From contig OZ004591.1 of NCBI GenBank assembly GCA_963924555.1, positions 2,418,001 through 2,482,000 on the forward strand: 64,000 nucleotides of DNA, written 5' to 3'. A model generated the notes under the pieces. The model was not told where the DNA came from. It saw only the letters and a program-made list of their open reading frames with translations, and searched no databases. The translations under genes and the position numbers were made by a program. Shown piece after piece: positions 10,569 through 21,049 of the stretch. Source of the stretch: Crambe crambe. Taxonomy: Eukaryota > Porifera > Demospongiae > Poecilosclerida > Crambeidae. Numbering within the stretch: the stretch's first letter is position 1; each line of letters opens with the position of its first letter.

Positions 10569-11268
10569 GTAAGGAAATCACTCTACCAGTCACGAAAGTT
10601 CCCCTCTGCATGCTTATGATAAGAAATAGATATTGACCGAACTCCCAGTTTGTCCTAACATTTAACTGGACATTGCATCAGTGTGCATTTGACTTACTCT
10701 TTATCCTGATAAACAAATAATGACCAGGCATATGCCAATATTGGCCAGAAAGTGTCAGGTGTCAGGCTGTTATCATAAGCTGTGCTCTGAAGTATCCTGT
10801 GTGTATCACTTGAGGAGTTTGTACATATTCCTCAATCCCTTACTAGACATGTTCATAACACTATGCCAGCTGTAATCCTGGTCTCTTGATCCAACTGAAC
10901 CCCTTGATCCCCACCAAAATTTACAAGCGGTTATCCCCACCAGATAGGTATGTAGTCCTACTCAGAAGAATTCCTGAAAGTCTACTTGTCCCCATTGTAA
11001 TCCTGCCCTCATATGATCATCTCCTTTTGAATCTTCTCCTTACCAGATACGGAATCCCTTCTCCACATCGTTTGACATTGTTTTTGTTGACTACAAAATT
11101 CATTAAATGTCCCTCACCAATATCCCCACTAATCCAGCACCATGTGAAAGCAGAACTGGTTAAAGAGAGCTGAATAAGGCATCAGGCTCACCCCACAATG
11201 CACTGCATTCGTCTAGTTATTTTGAGGATTGTGCAACATAACGCACACAGTGGTTAAGTCCTTCTGTT

Positions 11269-11790
11269 GTGAGACTTTTGTATTACTCTCTTGTATACCA
11301 GTTATGTATGTATAATCTCTCTATGTACCCATTTTGTGAAACCATCATTGTGGGTTCTTCTATACCAGCATCCTCTGTATGCCCCTATTGTGAAACCAGC
11401 ATTGTGAATTCTCTCACTAGTCTAGTGTTGTATCATCCTCTTGTGAAACCAGTTATAATGCATAAATATTCTTTCTAGACTCCTCTTGTGAGACCATCAT
11501 TGTGGGTTCACTAGTTATGTCATCCTCTGTGAAGCAAGTTTCATTAAATATCTATATCCTCTTGTGTTATGACATTAACATTGCATCACCCTCTAGTATC
11601 ACCCTCCAGTTATATGAATTCTTTCTATGCTCCTTTTGTTAGACTAACGTTGTGGGTTACATTCTGTGACGTTACCCTCTTGTGGGTCCAGTTTCATTAA
11701 TCATCATTTATTCTATACCCCTCTTGTGAAACCACTAGTGTTATTTGGTTAGCATTGTAATGAAATCAGCATTCACTCTATATGAACCAG
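11269..11790. repeat. Degenerate minisatellite (CCTCTTGTGAAACCAG unit), array A1
   Basis: About ten imperfect tandem units of roughly 45-55 bp. Each has a core like CCTCTTGTGAAACCAG followed by CATTGTGGGTTC and TACTAGTGTTGTATCA. Unit edges vary and units have lost internal pieces. Copy B versions: 44650-45150 and 54985-55510. Confidence 0.85.
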
Positions 11791-12039
11791 CAGTGTGAGT
11801 TTAATAAACCATACAAGCTCTGCCAATGCAGTACTGTAGGCAAGTGTAGAATGGTTCTAGTGGAAAGACTGTTATCAGGGGGTGTGTAATCTTTTGAAGT
11901 GTGCGTGTGATAGGGTTACACACTCAACACTCTCGTCTCCTGAAAATGCAATCTCCTCTGAATTCCTGTAGGATGATTGTGTGGACAGAACCTGAACCTG
12001 GTGGTGGACTACATTCACTTGATTGTGTCATTATTTCAG

Positions 12040-12086
12040 AGACACTCTCTCAGAGATGTACAAGGAAGGAGTGGACACAATAATTG
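12040..12086 (+). pseudogene. Succinyl-CoA ligase beta exon fragment (SEMYKEGVD)
   Basis: Acceptor TTATTTCAG, donor ATTG|GTGAGT. It reads DTLSEMYKEGVDTIIG, matching the 'TPE.I.KE.VDI..G' end of the ligase segment. Copies: 45353-45399 and 55778-55824. Confidence 0.6.
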
Positions 12087-12648
12087 GTGAGTGATTTTTA
12101 TTATCTCACTGCCATGCTTGTTGGCACACAGTGAACATGTCAATGGACAGTCCATTCATACTGTATACCATATAGTCAATGTCTTACTTATTCATGTGCA
12201 TAGCTTTCAAAATGTTATGGAATGAGCATATTGGCCGTACTTCCTATAAATGACTGCAATGTTCCTTTGTCATCACTAATAATATACTTTTGGTTTAATA
12301 TCCCTTTATTTTTACTGAGCATGCCCACTGCTGGACTGGGCTTTATTTGGAAGTCTGATTTTAATCTTGTTGCTTGTGATACTTGTATGGTAAGGTGTGG
12401 CAGTTTATGGAAGTGTATTATGTACAACAAGTTCCACTGTACATTGACTCACTTCATCACTGTATTCTTCAGAAATGTCCAATTTGGTGATCATGTTCAA
12501 TGCTTGCTTGCTGGACATTCACATCCACACAAACAACACAGTCACTAGATTGTCAATGCTGTCACCAAATTTCAGCCAAGTAATCATGAGTTATGTCATG
12601 GAGATCTAAAGTGGCTTGTGTCTTATATTTGATTTCTGTCTCTTTCAG

Positions 12649-12750
12649 GTGCAGAACAAATGCTGGGTCTGTATGAAGTGGAGAAGGATGCTACAATGAT
12701 GAAGATTAATCCCATGGTGGAGACACTGGACTCCTCAGGGAAGAAAAGAG
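12649..12750 (+). pseudogene. Succinyl-CoA ligase beta exon (GAEQM...DATMMKINPMVET), copy 5
   Basis: Acceptor TCTCTTTCAG, donor AAAGAG|GTATGC. The exon is fully open and reads GAEQMLGLYEVEKDATMMKI then NPMVETLDSSGKKR. A K replaces the E of MEINPM, a position that is acidic in the family. It is followed by a shared G-rich intron start (GCAGGGGGTGGGGATGAT). Confidence 0.75.
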
Positions 12751-13091
12751 GTATGCATGTAGCTAGCATGACATCACATGTACTTGGACAACTGATGGGA
12801 AAGAGATAAGAGGCGGGGCAGGGGGTGGGGATGATATGTATTATTTGGTGGTAAAAGTCACCCTTGGGGCTGACCAAAGTGGCTGCTATACAGAGGTGGC
12901 CCCTTTGCACAGTAACTTCCAATATATCAGGTTTTGTCTTGGAGACTTCATTTGACTTGACTCACAGTCAGGGGTTGTATAATTATGTAGTAGAATTACT
13001 ATAGGGGGAAAGGGTTTTCCCAACCCCCTTACTTCTCTGTCTGAATTGACATGCAATATATGCTCCCTACATGTTTGTCTTCATGACTGAT

Positions 13092-13187
13092 GGTGTGTAT
13101 TGATGCCAAAGGAGTACAGACAGAAGGCAGAAGGACGTCTTGTCTCTGAGGGACTGATCTCAGGATGTCTTCAGTAATGACCACGAT
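13092..13187 (+). pseudogene. Succinyl-CoA ligase beta exon (VCIDAK...EYRQK...RDWSQD), damaged
   Basis: The phrases VCIDAK, EYRQK and DVLSL with RD.SQDVFSND can be read only by switching frame. TGG of RDW has become TGA (GGGACTGATC) and there are small length changes. The donor CGAT|GTAAGT is good. Better copies: 46467-46556 and 56778-56859. Confidence 0.65.
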
Positions 13188-13275
13188 GTAAGTGATGCGA
13201 GTGTGTTATGTAACAGCTACTATCATGTCACATGTGATTTCAAAGACCCTTTACCATATAACCTTTGGTTTTTTG

Positions 13276-13300
13276 CATGCATGCATGCATGCATGCATAC
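13276..13300. repeat. (GCAT)n microsatellite
   Basis: About six GCAT units. Copy B has only TTGCATGTATGCATAC at 56944-56959, so the array differs between the copies. Confidence 0.9.
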
Positions 13301-13684
13301 AGTGTACTTTGCCAGCTGTAATCTGGTCTCTTGACCCTTGACTTTTATTTATCCCCGCCAAAATTTCACAAGTGGTCCATCCCTACCAGATTGGTATGTG
13401 GAAGTATACTTGTTGTAACCAGATATGTGCTGTAATCCTGCCCTCCTTACCAGATACGTACACAGCATGCTATAGTCCTACAACTTATGACAGAACAAAG
13501 TTCCCCCCACCAATATTCCCCACTGATCTGCACTACTATACCATGTACATAACAGCACCTGTAAGATGTGAGTACTGGTGCATGTCATGTATGTTATATG
13601 TCCTCTCACATGGAGTCTGAGCACTGTGAAATCCCAGGTCACCATGGAAGAGCTTTCAAAGAATAGATATTTGCAAAGTGTTCC

Positions 13685-13960
13685 TCTTGCATATCAGTTA
13701 TATCATGCATACTCTCTTTCTACCCTCTCATGAAACCATCGTTGTGGGTTCCGCTACACTAGTGTTGTATCACCATTCTCTCCTTACCCCTATTGTGAAA
13801 CCATCATTTAGGGTTCTGCTATACTACTGTCTAGTGTTGTATCACCCTTGTGTGAAACCAGATGCATCATGCTTTCCCTCTATTGTGAAATCAGCATAGT
13901 GGTTTCTGTGTCATCAGTGTAATATTCTATCACCCTCTTGTGAGACCAGCAGTCCTCTAG
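13685..13960. repeat. Degenerate minisatellite, array A2
   Basis: Five or six units of the same core (CTCTTGTGAGACCAGC, GTTGTATCACC). Counterparts: 46960-47235 and 57350-57545. Confidence 0.8.
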
Positions 13961-15050
13961 TCCTCTTTAGAGACTGACATGACAAAAGATACATGTACGT
14001 AAAAGTACCCAGTAAGCACATTTAATAAGTTATTTAAGGATCTGACAGTATCTGATAGAACTGATCTCCCCCCACGTACAATAAGACTACTTCTCAGTAG
14101 TCACCACCCCTCTTTATTGATTAGTTTGTGAAGCACTGTGTCTGTGTCTGTCACGGTATGCGATATTACTGCTGACCACTGGCCATTTTTCAACCATTTT
14201 TTCTCTTTGGTCAGACAATTCCAACTTTAGTCGGATATCCTGTCAGAACAAATTCAAGAAGTCACATCATATAGATACACTCAAAGAAGATAAATCACCA
14301 GCAAATGTCTGACTAAGGTTGATTTGGTCGGACAAAATGTCCTATCAAACTGAAACTCTTATTTTGCACACTGTTATCATGTTAGACATTGTCATCTACA
14401 TGAGTTCCCAGGTCACCATAAGATACTTGAGCTGGACAAAGTCCTAGCTACTGTGAGGGACTTGTATCACCCTCTTGTGAAAAGAGTTATATGTGTATTC
14501 TCTTTATCCCCCAGACACTTATGTATAAGGGGAGGTGAGGAAGTCGAAGTAGCTGGAATGGGTACTGTTAGGACATGGTGGAGTGGCCTTGATTGTGAGG
14601 TAGTCTCATTATAGGGTGACAGGTCTGTTCCCTATTTCCATCCTGTAGTGAACATCTGTTTAGAACCAAACACTCAGAAATCTTTATAGGATGAATGATG
14701 AATGAGGTCTACCATGTATGATGTGAAAAGCAATGATGTTTCATAATCCCAGAAAATGTGCTCATTAGAATTTATTTCTTAAGATATAATAGCACCCTAC
14801 ATAGAAATTCAATAAAGCCCCGAGGGTTCCAGGATATTTGGAAACGTCATCTTCTTCCCTATAATCTTCCACAGTATAGTTGTCCTAGCAATATTTATCA
14901 GTTTTCTACACTTGAGAAGACTGAAGTTATCGATCCATGGATAGTGACCCTTCAAAATGATTCAACCCACCTTTATGCACTGGTGATTTGACTTCATGAT
15001 CTGTAAATTTTGTGTTCCAAAAAGTTATACGTACGTAGGGTGCAAGTTTG
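13961..15050. other. No gene seen
   Basis: Duplicated sequence, nearly identical to 57546-58620. It includes one isolated minisatellite core near 14470 and a GGTCGGACAA/TTGTCCGACC-like inverted phrase near 14205-14345. Open frames are short and I do not trust them. Confidence 0.6.
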
Positions 15051-15074
15051 TCATATTTTTATCACCAGTCTCAC

Positions 15075-15289
15075 TTGTAAATAGAGCATAGGCTTCACAA
15101 TAGGCTCCATCTTCAGCTGGTGGACAGACAAGCCACTCTTTAAGTCAATGTATATGGAATGCTCTATTCCATACTCAGTATGGATAGCTTATGCTTTGTT
15201 TAGTGGTAGATATGTGGTTGATACATGTGGTTGTAACTGTTTGTATAACTCTACACTTTTAATTAACTCTAAGTGTAGCCATGGTACAG
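15075..15289 (-). pseudogene. Unidentified coding-like fragment (IHTEYGIEHSIYIDLKSG)
   Basis: On the minus strand a frame reads HLELIKSVELYKQLQPHV, then LPLNKA, a TAA, then AIHTEYGIEHSIYIDLKSG, and ends MLYLQ at a GTGAGA donor. A second, more diverged copy at 17665-17830 reads KIELIVKPVLYLE before the same donor. Copy B versions are at 58645-58859 and about 61150-61200. The amino-acid agreement and shared donor suggest a former exon. I do not recognise the protein. Confidence 0.4.
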
Positions 15290-15599
15290 TTTACTTAGGC
15301 TCTATTCAATTTGATGCATCCCCTGGAAGTCTTATCTGAGCACTGGTATCATCCTCTTCTGAAACCAATTCTCCATGAATTGTGGGTTCTGTGATATGAA
15401 TTCCTTGATCAACTAACTTGAGTGATTCAGTTCTGTTGTGTATGTTCCCTCTCAATGTGGACTCCATGGTGATATGAAATAACATGGACACATGTTTCCA
15501 TGTCCTGATTTATTTCTATAATAGGACACTCTTCCAGGACACTCCACTAAGTGTCTACATGAGAGATTCCACACCCTCTTTTTGATGTATTGAGTAAAC

Positions 15600-15690
15600 C
15601 TTTATGCAGTAGTAGTATTATGTGTATACCTTTACAACCTCTGGACAACCAGCAAGTTCTACAGGAACTCCATGTACCATCCCCACCAGA
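15600..15690 (+). pseudogene. RRP1 exon fragment (QPLDNQQVLQELHV)
   Basis: After CTTTATGCAG the sequence carries QPLDNQQVLQELHV, matching RRP1 exon 7 at 22829-22908. It runs into unrelated sequence instead of the GTAAGT donor. Counterpart: 59170-59260. Confidence 0.6.
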
Positions 15691-17004
15691 TAGGTATGTA
15701 ATGTGCTATGATCCTACTCAGAAGAATTCCTGGAAGTATACTTGTCCCCATCAGATACGTACTGTAATCCTGCCCTCATCTCCTTCTCCTTACCAGATAC
15801 AGAATCCCTCGACTACACTTCTCCACATTGTCTGACATTGTAGTAGGTAATATTTGTAGATTCATTGAGACTTCCCCATCAATATTCCCCATAATCCGAG
15901 CTACTATGAATACCATGTGAAAGCATTGCACTTTTCCTTTTGATTAGTGCATGCCTTGAACCATTGTAGGACTCTTACTCTTATCTTGCCATTGTTAATT
16001 TTTTTTCCTTGGCTGTCATTTTTGTTACCTTATTATTTGTGGATACTAAGACTTAGTGGTTTGGTGGGTGCTTATATTTAGTTTTAGAAGATACAGCCAC
16101 CAATTCTTCATAATAAGAGTTCTACTGATTTGTATGGCTGTCCTGATTGTGGTTTTTTGTTGTCGTTGGTGTTGCAATAATTCTCCATCTTCTTCGTAAC
16201 TTTAATCGAATGACTTCATAATTACCTTCTTGTAAAATGTTAAATTTAGTACCCCCACCCCCTTATTGTCTAGAACTCATCCTTTGAAGCATTTCTGAAT
16301 ACAACCCCGAGGGAGATCCCCTCTACAGTATGTATACTTGTTAGTAAAACTCTCAAATCTGATAGAACTGCCAAATCTAATGCAGAATCACATCAATTCT
16401 CTATCAGTTATGTCCTGACATGTACATATGTGCATCTTGGTTCTTGCTTTAAATCACCTTCTTGTGAACCAGTTGCATATTCTCTCTACACTCTGTTTTG
16501 ATACCAGCATTGTGGTTCACTGACAGTTATCACCTCAGTTCCATCGTGCAATCTCTCTATGCCCCCTAGTGAAACCAGCATTAGACTAGTGTTGTATCAC
16601 CCTCTTGTGAAACCAGTTCCAGCAATCATAATCTTCTTTACTCCCCTCTTGTGAACCAGTTTTCCTTGAAAATGTTTTGATGATGGCAATAGATATGTCA
16701 TTGTTTGTGTGTCATTGTTTGTGTGCATAAGAGCTGGTCTTAGAGATGTTTGAGGAGACACTGTTTACTGTGACCACCCATGGGACAGGAAGGTAATCTT
16801 GGCTGGTATAGGTGCTGTTAGGACATGCAGAATGGCCTTAATTGTGAGGTGGTCTCATTATAGGGTGGTCTAATTAGACTGTAAAAGTTCCCTGTTTTCA
16901 TCTCGTAGTAGATTCATCTGAAACATGCCACTCAGATATTATCGTCTCATATTCACAAAGATAAAAGAGAAACAGAAAACACTACTAGTTGGAACCCATG
17001 AAAA
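15691..17004. repeat. Duplicated non-coding sequence with minisatellite array A3
   Basis: No gene is seen. Units of the CCTCTTGTGAAACCAG minisatellite lie at about 16435-16660. The rest matches 59261-60600 almost base for base. Confidence 0.65.
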
Positions 17005-17437
17005 CTCCATTACATTTTTGCCTCGGCACCGGAGTGCTGAGGCACAGTGCCAAAGGTGACTATTGTACATACATCTTATTACCATGCATGATGATGCACA
17101 TGCTGCTTTGCACGTGCATTAGTTGCTTTGGCTACACAAGCTCTACTACAGTACTAAGGACAAACGAACAGATTCAGGCTCAGGCTCACAGTCACTATGC
17201 AGTAACTCTACATTGTGAAGAGAGTCTTGGCCATTGCTGCTTTCCTTAAAACTCGGTGAAGGAGTGACTTGCTTCTCACTAGCTGTCTCTATAAGCTCTA
17301 TAATGTCCAAATGTTCTTCTGCCTCTAAGAAGATCTGTTACTGGACAGCTCAAGACTCAGCCATTATAATAATAATTTCTTTTGCGTGCTCTTTAGCAAG
17401 TAATCTGTGGGTGTGGCAAGTCCGTTACTAGACTTTG
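17005..17437. mobile_element. Copy-A-specific insertion of about 430 bp
   Basis: Sequence shared with copy B stops after CATGAAAACTCCAT and resumes at CATGTGTTGTACCCCAT (B: 60595-60645). The inserted DNA contains the minus-strand exon at 17146-17334. I found no clear terminal repeats, so the mechanism is open. Confidence 0.6.
17146..17334 (-). CDS. Captured 63-codon terminal exon-like frame, unidentified
   Basis: On the minus strand an acceptor (CCAGTAACAG) is followed by 63 codons ending in TAG. The predicted peptide is acidic: IFLEAEEHLDIIELIETASE, then KQVTPSPSF, then SDCEPEPESV. Composition and the acceptor suggest a real last exon of some gene carried here with the insertion. An upstream phrase LAKEHAKEIIIIMAES may be part of the preceding exon. 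It is absent from copy B. No family recognised; probably not functional on its own. Confidence 0.35.
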   Translation of the reverse strand: MFLEAEEHLDIIELIETASEKQVTPSPSFKESSNGQDSLHNVELLHSDCEPEPESVRLSLVL

Positions 17438-18099
17438 CATGTGTTGTACCCCATACATTTCATAACGCAAAAAAATAATAATAATAATGAAAGGCAATTA
17501 CTTACCAATGAAAAAATATTTTCATGTAATTGATGTCCTTGTCATGACCACCATTGTATTTTCATGCTATTTTCATGAGAAAAAATTTCACATGGTTTCA
17601 CTGCATAAGTCCGTTTCATGTCTTTTTACATATGGTATTTTTATCACTTACCAGCTAATCTCACTTCCAAATAGAGCACAGGCTTCACAATAAGCTCAAT
17701 CTTCAGCTGGTGGACAAACAAGCCAGTCAATGTGTAAGAATACTTTTTCCATACTCAGTATGGATATGTAGACATGTGGTTGATACATGTGGTTATAACT
17801 GGCTCTTATCAACTCTAAGTCCAGCCATGGTATACTTCAGCTCTATTAATTTTAGTATTTAGATTGGAAGTCTTAGTGAGGATTAGAACTCTCTTGAAAT
17901 ATCTGACCATGGCCTTTACATTTTTGAGTGGAATAAAGAATATTTCAATAGAATATCCAGTACAATGTAAACTGTGAAGGAGTCAATAGCATTAGGGCTA
18001 ATATACTAATATTTGATGTCAAATTTGACACTTGACCTTTTGACCCGTTTAATAGTCTATGGTAGACTGTTATAATCCTCGCTGTATCTGCTGTGAGTA

Positions 18100-18300
18100 T
18101 TCTTGTGAAACCATTCTATATTTTCCTAAGTACCCCTCTTGGGTTCCTCTCAGGTTGTACTGGAAGTCAATCTCTCTCTAACTGACCACCTGACCCTAGT
18201 ATCAGTTGATTGGGAAACACTGGTATCGCCCTCTTGTGAAACCAACAGTGTGGGTTCTGTTGTATCACCCTCAACAGTGTGTTGTATCACTCTATTATCC
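18100..18300. repeat. Minisatellite array A4 (short)
   Basis: Three or four degenerate units (CCCTCTTGTGAAACCAAC, GTGTGGGTTCTGTTGTATCA) just before the RRP1 fragment. Confidence 0.65.
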
Positions 18301-18370
18301 ATTCTCTGTCTTCTTGGGTATACCTCTATCCTTTATGCAGTAGTTATGTTCTGTGTATACCTTTATGCAG

Positions 18371-19170
18371 TACCAGTGTTATCAAGTGCATTGAAGTCAA
18401 CCTCTGGACAACTAGCAAGTTCTATATGCAGAATCTCCATGTACGTAAGTATGTAGGTCCTAAACCATCTTCATTGTGTACCGTACAGCGGGAAACTTTC
18501 GAGGGAGAATACTTTCGCGAATTTCGTTGCTTTGTTGCAATCAGCGAAAGTTTTTTCCGTGAAATACAATATATTTGGTCAAGCGCAAGCGCTCCATGCA
18601 TGTGCCATGCTCGATTGGTGTATGCAGCTGTTCGTTCTTTGTTGCCATGTCTCTGCTCAAGTACTTTCAGAAAAATCCAATTCTTCCAAAGCCTGATGGA
18701 CCACTGTCATCAGTAGCTCCTTCTTCTAGTATGGCAGCCACTAACAAGGAGGTGAAACAGGTATTAGACTACCCTGACTGAGAACGGGAAGAAGAACACC
18801 AAGTCCAATATCAAAGCCCAGTGTGGAACGTACATAAGGCTGTGATCGATCGATCGATCGATCGTGAAAGATTTCTCCGCGAATATTTCTATCCATGCTA
18901 TTCGCGAAAGTATTCTCCCTCAAAAGTTTCCCGCTATACGGTATATCAACGAATGAAGCTTTAGAAAGAGTTCTCTCCTCTCTGTAAAGGTTGATCGTGA
19001 TTCACTGTCTGAGAAGCCGAGAAACTATGTAGGCACATTCAGGAAGGATTTTATGAGGTAAAAGTTTAAGTTGAGTATTTGCAGCATTACATTGAATATC
19101 ATCCAACTTTCAGGTATGATGAATGAAGATGTAACCTCAACAATATACTTTCACCAAGAAGCCAACAAGA
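18371..19170 (+). pseudogene. RRP1: RRP1 3' end, decayed copy split by a MITE
   Basis: Three blocks match the last exons of the RRP1 gene at 21568: 18371-18444 (TSVIKCIEVN, donor GTAAGT), 18990-19057 (VDRDSLSEKPRNYVGTF; the NRKRLY motif is lost) and from 19114 (MMNEDV, no lysine-rich tail). A 461 bp element (18481-18941) sits in the intron. Together with 61218-61520 this represents an older RRP1 duplicate belonging to the large repeat. Confidence 0.7.
18481..18941. mobile_element. 461 bp MITE, TA target duplication
   Basis: The inverted ends are CCGTACAGCGGGAAACTTTC and GTTTCCCGCTATACGG, with a second inner inverted pair (GAGGGAGAATACTTTCGCGAA / TTCGCGAAAGTATTCTCCCTC). TA flanks both sides. 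Unoccupied sites are at 22938 (TTGTGTATATCAAAG) and in copy B near 61300 (ATGTATACCAAAG), so it inserted in copy A after the large duplication. It contains a (GATC)n tract at about 18846-18866. Tc1/mariner-type by target site. Confidence 0.9.
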
Positions 19171-20457
19171 ATGACAGTGACTATTAAAATTTTGTATTAA
19201 TCCACACAATAATATTATTGTGCAGAATTAAAGCAAACATTATATCACCAGTGAAATTGATAACTACATCTACATTAATTTTGGTTTCTTGTCAGTCAGT
19301 GACTTCCCTGGCACAACATATCAGCTTGTAATAGGATGAGTTCACTCCACAATTATAACCTGTGGTGGATAGAGATGTAAAAGGAGAGGGAAGAAAAGAT
19401 GATCTTGTTCTCCTATGGTAGGTAAAGTGTAAGCACTATTAAAAAAAAAACATTATACACCAAGTAGCCAACACCATGATATTACACTCACATAGTGAGA
19501 ATGTATTTCATGGTAGGTAAAGGGTTCTCACTATAACACACACACAAAGGGCCAACTACACACAATAGCTAGTGAACAAGTGATCACTTCACAACAGAAT
19601 CATGTAAGGGAGGGGCAAGTATTGGTGTTCCATTATTCAATTTGTGCCCTATTCGATCCACTTCCAAAACGTACATCTGTTTGTAGGCTGGGACTAACTG
19701 CAAGGGATTTGGTGCTGGTTTGGGGAAGCAGTGGACCACTAGAAGTAACAGTCCATTCATGTTTGGATGAACTATAATGAGACACACTAGGATGGATAAC
19801 TCTCTCATGATGAACCTCATGAAACACTAGGACAACTCACCAAGACAATACACTAAACAGTCCTGAAAGATCTGTTTGCTGAGGTAGACATTGACATCTT
19901 GAGGTACAGCTACACAGTTCACATACAAAGAGAAACACGAAAGTGATCGATCTGGTAAAGGGTCATTACTCTCAAAAACAATATGCATGAACTTCCAACA
20001 TTAGTAGTGGATAACACCCAGTACCCTTCCATGATACTCACTATAACATACACATAGTATTATACTCACACTGGATGGTACTATAATGGTGTATTTCATG
20101 ATAGGTAAAGGGTCATCACTATAACATACACACAAGAGGGGACTCGTTACTATCATGGACCTTAAATTTTATGTGACCATGTTAAAGTGGTCCTTTATAG
20201 GGGGGCCTGGTATGTGATCTCACGGGAGCATAGAATTGACCCAGAATCAACCCATGAGCATGAAACGTGGGCAGTATGTAAAATTATCACAACACTTAGT
20301 GAGGATGTAATATTCCGCAACAACTCATACATCACAAAGGATGTTCACTTGAGGTCAATAGGAATATTGATGTAAATAGTTAGTCATGTGACCATGTACT
20401 GTTTATTGGAGCTTCTGGAGGTTAATTATTTATCTCACTCACATCAGTTCCTCCAGT
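19171..20457. repeat. Duplicated non-coding region rich in GGTAAAGGGTCACTA motifs
   Basis: The phrase TGGTAGGTAAAGGGT(C/T)(A/C)TCACTATAAC recurs at about 19510, 19952 and 20100, and in copy B at 61787, 61875, 62590 and 62743. Its reverse complement resembles the CCTTTACCTA motif ahead of RRP1. No gene found. Confidence 0.55.
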
Positions 20458-20520
20458 GTAGGATCATATGCACTTCTTCTCCTGTTCCTGCCGAGTATGC
20501 AAAGGTACACTGGGCATGTT
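20457..20520 (-). pseudogene. ITPA: ITPA exon fragment out of order (CTFAYSAGTGEEV)
   Basis: The minus strand reads CTFAYSAGTGEEVHM, matching ITPA 'ALCTFA.S.G....V.LF.GRT'. It lies downstream (in gene direction) of the last ITPA exon, so it is an extra, displaced copy. Counterpart 63085-63150; the correctly placed version is at 63625-63700. Confidence 0.65.
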
Positions 20521-20557
20521 GTATGTTAACAATGCAAGAAGTCTGGATACACAATTC

Positions 20558-20762
20558 CTACAATTCTCCCTTCAGTTTCTTAGTGTCTGGTGGTTTGTGT
20601 TCGGTGTTCTCCTTCGAGTACTCACTGAGAACCTTCACTGCCTTGAAGCAGTGAGATATTGTGTTCTTGACTTCAGAGTCCATAGGTCTTAACAAACCCC
20701 TCAGGTTGGAATATGGGGTCCCAGCCAAAGTCAGGAGGTCCCCAAGCTTGAACTATTTGTCC
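20558..20762 (-). pseudogene. ITPA: ITPA last exon with 8 bp deletion
   Basis: Acceptor GATACAG, then [19 protein letters not shown], and further on SHRF.A. Compared with 63197-63409 it lacks 8 bases in the TYAELDSE region (GAGTCCATAGG against GAGTCCAATTCTGCATAGG). This shifts the frame before the conserved SHR motif. The exon belongs to the minus-strand gene starting at 21467. Confidence 0.8.
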
Positions 20763-21020
20763 CTGTATCACAAAAACAAACAAACAAAACAAGCAAATAA
20801 AAGATAAAACAAAAATCAAACAATCACTTCCATTTTGACATGAATGTGTTCTTTTGGGGTCATAGGCATGTTATACTTAGCAACAGAGTCTCGATACTAG
20901 TCTTTATTCAGAGGATCCCACTGTATACAAATGTGGGAGGTTCCACTGTAATCCTTGCACAGAGTTAAGACAGGAGAGGTACGTGGCCCATTTCAATGGT
21001 CCCAGTACATGCATAGATCA

Positions 21021-21049
21021 TACATACATACATACATACATACATACAC
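21021..21049. repeat. (CATA)n microsatellite in ITPA intron
   Basis: About seven CATA units immediately after the donor of ITPA exon 4. Confidence 0.9.

Larger units (their letters stand above)
1..20900 (+). repeat. Segmental duplication, copy A
   Basis: This stretch matches 37494-63547 block by block in the same orientation. It holds the 3' part of the GTPase/ZU5/death gene, the succinyl-CoA ligase exon fragments, the minisatellites, the RRP1 3' fragments and the last ITPA exon. Similarity is very high at 60-1260 (introns included) and from about 5400 on, and lower at about 1320-3900. It ends near 20900, where A continues into further ITPA exons while B changes sequence after the shared string CTCGATACTAG. 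Copy A is about 5 kb shorter than B. The left edge lies outside the window. Confidence 0.93.

Noticed and set aside
11269-11790. CRISPR-like look of short repeats with spacers
   Set aside because: Repeats are degenerate, unit lengths vary, spacers resemble each other, and the DNA is clearly eukaryotic; it is a minisatellite.
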